A stretch of DNA of 64,000 nucleotides from Erinaceus europaeus (Eukaryota; Chordata; Mammalia; Eulipotyphla; Erinaceidae), in assembly GCF_950295315.1 (NCBI RefSeq), contig NC_080175.1, forward strand, positions 88,622,161-88,686,160, in the 5' to 3' direction. Positions 1-8,650 of the stretch are shown in pieces. The position numbers were made by a program, and so were the translations under genes. Under the pieces are notes generated by a model. The model was given only the letters and a program-made list of their open reading frames with translations, was not told the origin of the DNA and ran no database searches. The number at the start of each line of letters is the position of its first letter. Position 1 is the stretch's first letter.

Positions 1-110
1 TGTCTCCATTTCTCTCTGTTCTATCCAACAACAACAATAATAACTACAACAATAAAGCAACAAGGGCAATAAAATGGAATAAATCAATAAATATTATTAA
101 AGAAAAAGAA
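1..110 (+). mobile_element. SINE (ERI-like), 3' part only, cut by window edge
   Basis: The window opens in the CT-rich middle of a tRNA-derived SINE and runs through the CAA/TAA-rich segment into an AATAAATCAATAAATATT tail. The same 3' part recurs in the complete copies at 8003-8287 and 21793-22066. The promoter head lies outside the window. Confidence 0.85.
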
Positions 111-1564
111 GTCACCCCTAAACCTATTAATACTTCCTTCCCACGTGTTTTTCCTTTGTTCCTCTTCTCTCTCAGGTAAGAGACACAGATCCTGGCTTCC
201 TCTGAAGTTTTCCAAATTTTCTTCCCTTTCAGTGATGGTATAAAACCAGTATTCCTGGTAACAAATAATTCTAGACCCAGTAGAATGGGGGGGGGGGGGG
301 CAAGAACCCTCTGCTTTATTTCCCCTGCTATTTATACCTCTGAGAGTACTGAACAAAATTGGTTTTTATTTGTTTGTTTGTTTGTTTTTAGGTGCAGTTA
401 AAGTCACATTTTCATTATTTTTTCTCATCATTTTTTTCCTGTGTTTCAGGTGTGTAAGTGACCACACTATCTCCAAATTGGGTCCTTTTAACTCCTTTGT
501 CTTATACATTGAATTGATTTATGAATACACCTTTACTACCTTACATCAATCATTAGTATAATATTTAATAAATTTTACTTTGAATTTTATGTTTTTTTTC
601 TTATAAGAACTCTGAAGTTATGACTTAAAACATCGAAGACGATTAATTATTTAGAAGTTTTCCCAAGGTTTGTCAAGAGATTACAAATAACTTTTTTGAA
701 GCCTATTTTAACATCTCCAGGACAAATACAAAAGTTGAAAGTACTATCAATTTATGTACAAATGAGTACTGCTAAGTCCCCTGAATGTTTCATTTGTGTG
801 AATAAAACCTTGTGGGTAGACATGATTAAGTGAAGGACTTTATTTTGTAAATACCTGTAAACATGAAATGTATTTACAGATGACAGCTCTAAGCAAACAT
901 AGTTGAACATTTTGCCTCCAAGTACTGTCTGACTTGATTGGTGGTGACTGTCATTTCAGAGTAACTATGAAGTAACTACAAATAATTCATAGTTGGAAAC
1001 TGGTAGAATTTATCCACTAAAATGCCAACTATGCCAGCTGATATATTATTACCTATTCAGACTTTTGTTATTTAGACAAGAGAAAGTCAGTCTTTCTTTC
1101 CACTTTAGGTTTAACAGGTTAAAATTGATCAACACACGTTTTATACCATTATTTTCACACTACATACAACACTGTATATAAAAGTATGTAAATAAATTTG
1201 AAGCTTTTATTTTATTTTATAAATTATTATGTTAGGGGAGCAATGCTTTCCCAACCAGTCGCCCCATGGGTGCAATGCCTCAACTTTCTGTGACAAATGC
1301 ATTTACACTCCTCCTACCCCCTACCCAGGTCTTCCTTCTTTACTGAGAAGCTTGCTATTTTTAAACTTTAAAATTCACAGACTGGTGCACTCAGAAAAGG
1401 GCAAGATACTTTCATACACATCTTTTCTTTTCTATTGGATAAACTCGTAGTAGAATGTTATATCGTAGTGGTATGCTATACTATGTTTATGTATTGCTAT
1501 TATTCATATATTCCTAACAGTAATATATGGGAGTTATATTAGTTCCCTGTTTTTTACTTTTAAA
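111..1564. other. No recognisable gene or repeat; simple runs only
   Basis: AT-rich DNA without a coding-like reading frame or an identifiable repeat. It contains a G homopolymer near 287-300 and a short TTTG run near 367-388. Confidence 0.5.
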
Positions 1565-1865
1565 AGTGTTGTCATTATAATAATGATATCTCCTTGAGTT
1601 TTTAAGTACCATACCTATCATGACTAAAACCTTAGAAAATTGCATTTATTGGCTTTTTCTTGTGAAATATATTTTCAAGTTATTTTTCTGTATTTTATGT
1701 CTCTCATAGTTTTTAATAGAGTTAAAACATTTCTTTATATAATCTGGATTAAAATATTCATTTTTCAAATACATGTATTATGAAAATTTTTTCCAAGTGT
1801 TGGTTCTAATACTGTTAGCATTTCTTAAAGAAAAAAAGTTTTAAATTTGTGTAAATATCATTGCA
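1565..1865 (-). mobile_element. Old L1 remnant, antisense
   Basis: The plus strand resembles the antisense of L1 ORF2 in the stretch before the C-terminal region (TCTGGATTAAAATATTCAT, then the segment ending AAGTTTTAAATTT). It is heavily diverged with no open frame. The call rests on recalled mammalian L1 consensus, so confidence is moderate. Confidence 0.45.
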
Positions 1866-2039
1866 CACACATTTATGATAAAGATAATCCATTTATGCCT
1901 AGACAAATACATCTTTACAGTGCAAAGAAAAGTGAAGATATTTTCCTAAACTTTGTTCTTGAAGTTCTGAAGTATAATAGTTTTTATCATGGTCAAGATC
2001 TTGGTCTAATTTTGAGAGTTAAAATATTCCTCTTGTGTG

Positions 2040-2600
2040 TAGGGGTTGGGGAGTGAGGGTCAAGATGGCTGCATGATGACAACAGCTAGCCTGATGCTCC
2101 TCAAGAAATCTTCCAGATCCTGGCACCTCTAAATGAAAGTAGGATTTCGAGACCAGTGGGAGAGACACTACAGAGGAGGGGACAAAGAGAAACCAACCAT
2201 GGAAGACACTGGCAAAGGGATTCTGGAAATGACAAAGGTGAGTGAGCAGTGATTCTCCCACTGCACCCCAACCCCATCCTTCAGCCCCAAGGCAGCTTAT
2301 TTGGGTAAAAGTAGCAGCCACCCTGCCTTGTGGTGAGAAAAAATTCTAGGCAGATTTGAAAAATAAATTTCACAGAGAGTGTATCTTTTGTCAGAAAACA
2401 CAAAGGATCCCTGTGCTTTTGCTTGACCGGGACTGAACTGCAGGTAGCCCTGAACAACTTGCTGGCTGATGAGTCTGTCCACTGAGACAACCAGGCAGCC
2501 ACCCCTTCACCTAGACATGCCACTCACCACTGTAGGAGAGAACTGCAGAATTAGGTACTGTGAGAACTAGAGGAAGCCTTCCTAGATCAATGTCCTTAGC
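2040..2600 (+). other. Possible L1 5'-UTR-like fragment
   Basis: The stretch opens GGGGAGTGAGGGTCAAGATGGCTGC. A G-rich start followed by AAGATGGC is typical of mammalian L1 5' UTRs, and the following 500 bases are less AT-rich than their surroundings. No ORF1 follows. An LTR fragment or ordinary unique DNA are alternatives. Confidence 0.25.
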
Positions 2601-2812
2601 TTGCCAAGTCCTTCTCTGTCTCTTGGTATATACCTCTTCTGTTTGCTGTACTTGGCAGATTTTTGGTTTTATCTTCTAATTTTGTGGAGGGTGTTTTTAT
2701 TTTTTTATCCTCCTTACCTTCCTCTTCCTTTTTGTCTTCCTCCTCTTCCCTCTCCTCCTCCTTATCATCCTTCTCCTCATGGTCTTCTTCTTCATCTCTG
2801 TTATGATATTTA

Positions 2813-2871
2813 CATGGAAAGATAGAAACAGGTTAAAAGTATGGATCTGCCTGCCAATATCCATTTCCAGC
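2813..2871 (+). repeat. Repeat X, left flank of the inserted reverse-transcriptase element
   Basis: GGAAAGATAGAAACAGG and the following 40 bases match the X copies at 18.4, 29.5 and 55.6 kb read in the opposite direction, up to the point equivalent to TTCAGC. The X match resumes at 3978, so one X copy in plus orientation was split by the insert. Confidence 0.65.
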
Positions 2872-3977
2872 TTCTTCTTCTAGCGTTTGCCCTTCTTCCG
2901 TAGCCAGTCCACAGCGTCAGGTTGAGCCTGATGTAAAGTTTCGAGACCTCCTTTGAATCTGGAGAGGTGGCAGTCGTTGACTATGTGGGTCATAGTCTGT
3001 CTGGAGCCGCAGGGGCAGTTCGGGTCCTCTCTGGCTCCCCAGCGATGGAACATAGCGGCGCACCGGCCATGGCCTGTTCGATAGCGATTGAGGAGGGCCC
3101 GATCATAACGTGCTAGGTCAAAGCCGGGTTGACGCTTGCAGGGGTCTGTGATGAGGTGTTTGTTCTTTACCTCAGCCAACTCTGTTTCCAAGAGACTGGA
3201 ACAGAGAAGTTCAGTGTAGGCGTAGGGGACCAGATTGGGTGACAAGACGTCAAGCATTGGACAGGGTGGGCGAAGATCTCCGCGTATATTGGCAGGTCCA
3301 GTCGAGCGTAGACATGGGAAATGAACTTAGATGATGCCGCATCCCGACAAATATCTGGCGGGGCGATGTTGCTAAGAACTGGCAGTCATGGAACCGGGGT
3401 GGAACGGATGGGTCCAGAAATTATCCTCATGGAGGAATATAATTTGGAATCGACCAAGTGGACATGGGGGCTACGGAACCATCCTGGGGCACAGTATTCT
3501 GCAGTGAAATAGCATAATGCCAGAGAGGATGATCGCAGTGTGGAAGCGCTCGCGCCCCATGAGGAGCTGGCCAGTCTTGCAATGATGTGATTCCTCGCGC
3601 CCACCTTTGCTGCAGTTTTTATGAGATGTTCGTGAAATGACAGAGTGTGATCGAGAGTAACGCCAAGATAGACTGGCTGGGCTTCATGCTGGATTCTCGT
3701 ATCACCAAGCTGCACATTAAGCTCACGCGAGGCTGAGGCATGGTGTAGATGGAAAACAGATGATACCGTTTTTGCAGTGCTAGGGATTAGTCGCCATTTT
3801 TTTACAGTAATCAGATATCAGAGACATGTCTTTCGTGAGTGTTTCCTCGAGGATGTCGAACCTGGATGCCTGAGTTGCACAGCAGATGTCATCGGCGTAG
3901 ATGAACTTCCTTGAAGAAGTTTCTGGGAGGTCACTGATGTAAATATTAAATAGCGTAGGAGCCAGAACAGAGCCCTG
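2872..3977 (-). mobile_element. Non-LTR retrotransposon 3' fragment, invertebrate-type (Jockey/RTE-like)
   Basis: A 1.1 kb insert, clearly less AT-rich than its flanks, encodes on the minus strand the second half of a LINE-type reverse transcriptase followed by its C-terminal domain. It is 5'-truncated inside the RT domain and ends immediately after the stop codon with a short (GAA)n tail (TTCTTCTTC at 2872-2880 on plus). L1, L2, L3 and BovB, the usual mammalian LINEs, do not read like this; the protein resembles elements I know from arthropods and other invertebrates. It interrupts a copy of repeat X. No target-site duplication is visible. Confidence 0.8.
2880..3977 (-). pseudogene. Reverse transcriptase (ORF2) C-terminal half, disrupted
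   Basis: Reading on the minus strand from 3977, the frame starts at QGSVLAPTLFNIYISDLP, a core RT motif, and reaches the catalytic YADD (codons at 3888-3899). A run of seven A (3797-3803 on plus) shifts the frame by one. The frame continues through a thumb-like segment (VYLGVTLDHTLSFHEHL, then SSWGASASTLR and AEYCAPGW) to a TGA at 3386-3388, where relatives carry tryptophan. It then continues to a second frameshift near 3170-3180. The last part (RYRTGHGRCAAMFHRWG, then a C-x-C-x7-H-x4-C motif) runs to a TAG at 2880-2882. One nonsense and two frameshift lesions in 1.1 kb is light damage. The endonuclease and the N-terminal RT domain are absent, so it cannot be autonomous. Clade assignment is from memory. 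Confidence 0.8.
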
Positions 3978-4140
3978 GGAAGCTATTACAGAAGCCAGAA
4001 CCCTCATCTTCTGCACCTCAATGAGAACACTGGTCTATAGCCCCTAGGGGAGGAGGACCATGTTAGGGGTAGATGACCAGCAGTCTCTGAGTTACAATTC
4101 TGTTGGGACTGGAAAGAGAAGATGAAAAAACGAAGGACAC
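3978..4140 (+). repeat. Repeat X, right flank of the inserted element
   Basis: The X match resumes with GGAAGCTATTACAGAAGCCAG and continues to about 4020. It becomes uncertain before the L1 that begins near 4150. Confidence 0.55.
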
Positions 4141-4149
4141 TCCAAAGTA

Positions 4150-4692
4150 GTATTTGATGGTTTCTGGCGTTTAATCTAAATGTCTGATCCATCTGGAATT
4201 GAACTTTGCATAGTATGTTGAAATATGGTGGTCCAGTTTCATTCTTCTGCGTGTTTCAACCCAATGCTCCCAGCATCGTATCTTGAATAGGCTCTTCTTT
4301 CTCCATTTGATAGTTTGGGCTCCTTTATCAAAAACAAGGTATGTGTAGGTGTGCGGGTTAATTCCTGGGCTCTCAATTTGATTCTACTGACCTGTGTTTA
4401 TTTTGGCTACCTTACCAGCCCATTTTTATTGCAGTGACTCTGTAGTATGTTTGGATTCAGGAAGGGTGATGCCTCCATTTTGCTCTTTTCTCTCAGGATT
4501 TCTTTCGGCATTTTTCTGTCTACAGATTAATGTTTATATCTTTTTATTTACTTTCTTAAAGAAATTGGGTGGAACCTTGATAGGGATTGATTTAAATCAG
4601 TATATAACTGAGTAGAATAGTCATTTTGATGATGTTAATTCTTCCAATCCATGGGCAAGTGTTGTCTTTCCATTCTCTGTTTCTTTTTCTTA
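4150..4692 (-). mobile_element. L1 fragment, antisense (ORF2, C-terminal third), part 1
   Basis: The plus strand is the antisense of L1 ORF2 (for example GGTCCAGTTTCATTCTTCTG at about 4230, parallel to the better copy at 49190). It is split by a SINE at 4693-4828 and resumes afterwards. No ORF2 frame survives. Confidence 0.8.
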
Positions 4693-4828
4693 TTAAACTT
4701 TTTTTAAATTTAAATTTTATTTTTACCAGAGCACTGTTCAGCTCTGGCTTATGGTGGTGTGGGGGCTTGAACCTAGGAGGTTGGAGCCTCAGGCAAGAAA
4801 GTCTCTTTGCATAAGCATTATGCAATCT
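4693..4828 (-). mobile_element. SINE, second tRNA-like family, antisense, nested in L1
   Basis: AGCTCTGGCTTATGGTGGTG followed by GGCTTGAACCTAGG matches the antisense of the SINE at 51624-51811. Sense orientation is minus. L1 sequence continues on both sides, so this is the younger insertion. Confidence 0.8.
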
Positions 4829-5010
4829 TTTTTGATTTATTTTCCTTGAGAAGTGTCTCATAGTTTTCAGTGTAGAGGTCCTTCAATGCCCTTGTTAAAT
4901 TTATCCCTAAAAATTTGCCTGCTTTTGCTGCTATGGTGAATGGAATGAATTTCTTTTCTTTGTTTATAGTTTGTTGTTTGCATGGAGGAATGCCACTGAT
5001 TTTTTTTTTA
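4829..5010 (-). mobile_element. L1 fragment, antisense, part 2
   Basis: Resumes the L1 after the nested SINE: TTTATTTTCCTTGAGAAGTG, then the segment around AGAGGTCCTTCAATGCCCTTG, typical of antisense L1 ORF2 upstream of part 1. Confidence 0.75.
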
Positions 5011-5085
5011 GCTTGTCACCTTATTATAATTATATATATATAGACAGAGAGAGAGAGAGAGATAGAGGAAGAAATAGGGATGAAA

Positions 5086-5418
5086 AAGAGGGGGCCAGGC
5101 GGTAGAGATACGGGTTCAGCGCAAAGACTGGCTAAAGAATCCTGGTTGGAACCCTCAGCTCCCCACCTGCATGGGGAGAGGGGACCTGGGGCTGCCGGGG
5201 AAGGGAGTCATTTCATAAATGGTGAAGCAGGTCTGCAGGTGTCTTTCTCTCCCCCTCTGTTTTCCCCTCCTCTTTCGATTTCTCTCTGTCCTATTCAACA
5301 ACAGCAACAATAACAAGGACAACAAAAAATTGAGGGGAAAAAAAGGCCTCCAGGTGCAGCGAATTAGTAGTGTAGGAATGGAGCCCCAGCAATAACCCCA
5401 GAGGCAAAAAAAAAAAAT
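5086..5418 (+). mobile_element. SINE (ERI-like, long 3' subfamily)
   Basis: tRNA-like head with box B GGTTGGAACCC, the segment CTCCCCACCTGCATGGGGAG, a CT-rich middle, then an extra 3' block ending AGCCCCAGCAATAACCC before the A-run. The same block appears at 11258-11640 and 16428-16766, defining a long subfamily. A (GA)n run precedes it at 5041-5062. Confidence 0.85.
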
Positions 5419-5419
5419 A

Positions 5420-5552
5420 CATTTGCAGCAATGCTCCAACACCCCTAAAGCTTTCCTCCTGTGAAAGGGCTTGGCACCAGGGGCCTGAATTCAGGTCTTT
5501 GTGCATTCCAAGGGTGTACTTAACCAGGTGTGCTCAGCCCACTATGCAGTCC
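5420..5552 (-). mobile_element. SINE, old antisense copy
   Basis: On the minus strand it reads as a diverged tRNA-like head (CACACCTGGTTAAG, then GAATTCAGGCCCC), matching the antisense copy at 16028-16245. Confidence 0.65.
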
Positions 5553-5934
5553 TCATACCACGTACACCACATCGTGTAGGAGATGCTGTGGCAGTACAGG
5601 AGAGTCTAGTGCTCCAAAGACTCTTGCTCTTTTTTGAGAAAAAAAAAAAAAGTGTTCTGAAGAGGTGAACTGGTGCATAGACAAGACACATTTCCATATA
5701 CAAACAAAGTCATTCTGGCACATTTGTGTTTCAAAACCTGAAGGTGAAATTAAGACACTTTTCAGTCAACAATGAGATTATTATTAGGAAAGACATAACC
5801 TGCAGGCAAATATTTCTAAACAACCCCAGCAATCCCACAGACGAACATGTTGACTCAAAAAGATATGAATAATTTTAATAGACAGATACTAAGATGCTAA
5901 ATTAGTAGTTAAAACTTTTTCAAAAGGTGTTTTA

Positions 5935-6140
5935 AAGTGGAACACCTGGCTGAGAGCACGTTACCATACTCAAGGACCTGGGTTCAAAAGCTTGTCCCCA
6001 TCTGCAGGGACAAAGATCCACTAATGTTGAAGCAGTGCGGCAGGTCTCTCTATCTTTCCTTCTCTATCTCCCTTTCCCCTTTTGATTTCTTTCTCTCTCT
6101 ATAAACTAACGGAAGAAATGTATCTTTAAAAACACATTCA
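5935..6140 (+). mobile_element. SINE, older subfamily
   Basis: ACACCTGGCTGAGAGCACG forms the head and GGTTCAAAAGC the box B position. A CTCTCTAT-rich middle follows. It is similar to 6451-6662 and to the SINE that hosts the LTR at 20178. Confidence 0.7.
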
Positions 6141-6142
6141 GG

Positions 6143-6450
6143 GGTAAGGTGGTGGCAAATTGGGTTAAGCACACAGAGTAAGAAGTGCCAAGACCCGCAG
6201 AAGGATCCTGGTTCAAGTCTCCGGCTCCCCACCTGCAAGGCGATCTTTTCACAAGTAGTGAAGCATGTCTACAGGTGTCAGTCTTTCTCTCTCCCTATCT
6301 TCCTCTCCCCTTTCAAGTTCCCTCTGTCCTATCAGAAAAATCGCCACAGAAGTAGTGGATTTGCAGTGTAGGAATGAAGCCCCACCAAAAACCCTGGAGG
6401 CAGAAAACAAACAAACAAGCAAAAACACATTAAAAAAAAAAAAAAAGAAG
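6143..6450 (+). mobile_element. SINE (ERI-like, long 3' subfamily)
   Basis: Head AAATTGGGTTAAGCACAC, box B GGTTCAAGTCTCC, a CT-rich middle and a 3' block ending ACCCTGGAGGCAG before a long A-run. It lies directly between two other plus-strand SINEs. Confidence 0.8.
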
Positions 6451-6662
6451 AGGATCCAGGTGGTGGTGCACCTGGCTGAGTGCACATGTTACAGTGCACA
6501 AGGACCCAGCTTTGAGCCTTTGTCTCCACCCACAGAGGGAAAGCTTCACAAGTGGTGAAGTAGTGCTGCAGGTTCTCTCTGTCTCTCTCGCTATCACCCC
6601 TTTTCTTCTCGATTTCTGGATGGGTCTATCCAATTAATACAGATAATAATAAAAAAGTAGAA
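6451..6662 (+). mobile_element. SINE, older subfamily, inserted in the tail of the previous SINE
   Basis: Head GGTGGTGCACCTGGCTGAG, CT-rich middle, tail around TCCAATTAATACAGATAATAAT. It begins directly after the A-run of 6143-6450, as expected for insertion into an A-rich tail. Confidence 0.75.
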
Positions 6663-7200
6663 GTAAAGGACAAGATTAGAAGGCTTCAGTGTTTTCTGAA
6701 ATAATATTGCTACCAGTCCTTCTCAGTCTCTTCTAGATATAAAATAGAAAAGATAGTCTTGTAAGCCTCCCTTTGAGGCAAGAATCACCCCAGTACGGAA
6801 ACCAGATGAAACAATACCAGATAATATAACTACAAAAGAATATATTTTGTGAACATGATTATAAATATCCCTAACAAACTTTTAGTAAACCAAGTACAGG
6901 AGCCTGTTGAAAGACTTCCCTGTGATTACTACTTGGAGAAATTGTACCTGCCATTGTTTCTACTTTACATAGCAATTACAGGAGTAGATACTATAAACAA
7001 ACAGGTTATATTTCTGGTCAGAAGCCAATAATCAAAGAAAGGAGTTCTCATACTAGGAGCAATCTTTTGTCCTGGTTAAAATAAACTCACAGGACATTGT
7101 AAATATGAGGTTGAAGTTATATGTTTCACATTGTTTATCTAATTTGACTTTCCTGTTTTTTTTCCCTTTCAGAGTTAAACCCTCATAAACTGATTCAGGT
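6663..7200. other. No recognisable feature
   Basis: AT-rich unique DNA with no coding-like frame and no match to the repeats in this window. Confidence 0.5.
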
Positions 7201-7204
7201 GAAG

Positions 7205-7345
7205 ATTTCATTTAGATATAGAGACTCAGAGGGAGAGACATCACAGCATCAGAGCTCTGTTCAATGCCACAACACCTCCCATGTGTTGTGGACTTGAACC
7301 TGGAAAGTATACATGATAAAGTACATGGCCTACCCAGTAAGTCAT
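7205..7345 (-). mobile_element. SINE, old antisense copy
   Basis: GAGACTCAGAGGGAGAGAC, then CAGAGCTCTGTTCAATGCC and GGACTTGAACCTGG, which read as an antisense tRNA-like SINE of the family seen at 51624-51811. Strongly diverged. Confidence 0.5.
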
Positions 7346-7766
7346 TTATCTGTTTTTTTTAATTTATACTTTTATTGTTAATTTTTAATTGTAAAGAAAA
7401 CACAGACACACACATAATCAGAGACTAAAAGTACCCTGGTTCTCTCAAAGATGCAGAGATGAATAGTACTACATAACTAACAAAAGTATTAGTCAAGAGG
7501 AAACTATATCTACAGTTATGTATTAATGAAAAAGGCCAGTTGTAATCCCAGACACAAGTACTGCAGTGAAAGGCATAATTCATTTCATTAATATTCATCT
7601 CAATCTATTTGGAAAGAAATCTAGGCAATTAGAATCCTGTGAAAACTTCTATTAAACAAAATAGAACTTAAGCAAGTAGACCAGAAACAAAAAAGATAGA
7701 TTCTACTGAATGTTACTGGTGTCCCACAAGTCACCTTGATTTGGCAAGTGCATCCATTCTCCAACA

Positions 7767-7769
<3 letters not shown>

Positions 7770-7809
<40 letters not shown>
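7770..7809 (+). repeat. (TG)n microsatellite
   Basis: About 20 uninterrupted TG units followed by TATGCTTATG. Confidence 0.95.
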
Positions 7810-7812
<3 letters not shown>

Positions 7813-8002
7813 CTTATGTAAATACAGATATATGTGCTTTATATTAGGCTCTAAGCAGTCCATGAAGAATAGATTGCAGCCAGATAATAAGCATATCACT
7901 TATGAAATTCAGTACCTTCCTTCCAGAATGGGTTGTAGTCAGATTTACAACTTCCTCCTGCAAAAAAAAAAAAAAAAAGATTGATAGAAAATAGTTTAGG
8001 CT

Positions 8003-8287
8003 GGGAGTCGGGCTGTAGCACAGCGGGTTAAGCGCAGGTGGCGCAAAGCACAAGGACTGGCATAAGGATCCTGGTTCGAACCCCGGCTCCCCACCTGCAG
8101 GGGAGTCGCTTCACAGGCGGTGAAGCAGGTCTGCAGGTGTCTATCTTTCTCTCCTCCTCTCTGTCTTCCCCTCCTCTCTCCATTTCTTTCTGTCCTATTC
8201 AACAACGACAACAACAATAATAACTACAACAATAAAACAATAAGGGCAACAAAAGGGAATAAATAAATAAAATAAATATTAAAAAAA
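8003..8287 (+). mobile_element. SINE (ERI-like), full length with target-site duplication
   Basis: Starts GGGAGTCGGGCTGTAGCAC. It has box A-like TAGCACAGCGGG, box B GGTTCGAACCC, a CT-rich middle and a CAACAATAATAA segment, and ends in an AAATAAATAAA tail. A perfect 17-bp duplication, AGAAAATAGTTTAGGCT, flanks it at 7986-8002 and 8288-8304. It is one of the cleaner copies, so probably recent. Confidence 0.95.
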
Positions 8288-8496
8288 AGAAAATAGTTTA
8301 GGCTTTGCTATATAAATCGTGATTCCGATTATCTGACCCTATCATTGCAGCATGCTGGCAGCTATACAGAACACATACATACATGTATGTGTTTATAGAA
8401 TTTATAAAGCCTATTTATGAAATAGCAGTGGATGTCATTTAGTTTCCAGTCACAACTTACCAACCCTTAAGCTAGACTATACTAATTCTCAGAATG

Positions 8497-8650
8497 TGAC
8501 CGAGGAAGTGGCTTGGCAGTAGAATGCAGCGTATCTGTGTGTGAGACCCCAGGTCCACTCTATAGCACTGTTCCTCCTGGGGAGTAGCATTGTTCTGTTT
8601 GTTTTTCTCTTTCTCTCTCATGAAAGTAAATAAATCTTTAAAAATAAAAA
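8497..8650 (+). mobile_element. SINE, third tRNA-like family, old copy
   Basis: GGAAGTGGCTTGGCAGTAG is a tRNA-like start, followed by a CAGGTCCACTC box B equivalent and a CTCTTTCTCTCTC segment, ending AAATAAATCTTTAAAAATAAA. Confidence 0.5.

Noticed and set aside
3321..3512. Plus-strand 63-codon frame over the RT fragment
   Set aside because: It is the antisense shadow of the minus-strand reverse-transcriptase coding sequence.
2872..3977. The RT fragment as assembly contamination from an invertebrate
   Set aside because: Both flanks are pieces of the same X copy, which is a host repeat present elsewhere in the window, so the fragment is integrated.
7736..7984. Cys/Val-rich 82-codon frame
   Set aside because: It is the translation of a (TG)n microsatellite.
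8003..8100. Possible tRNA genes at SINE heads (box A and box B present)
   Set aside because: The heads do not fold as a complete tRNA, and they continue into SINE bodies with target-site duplications.
8038..8220. Recurrent reading frames of 60-110 codons at SINEs (peptides such as MAQSTRTGIRI or LLDRTERNGERRGRQRGG)
   Set aside because: They are translations of the SINE head and CT-rich middle and appear at every copy in both orientations.
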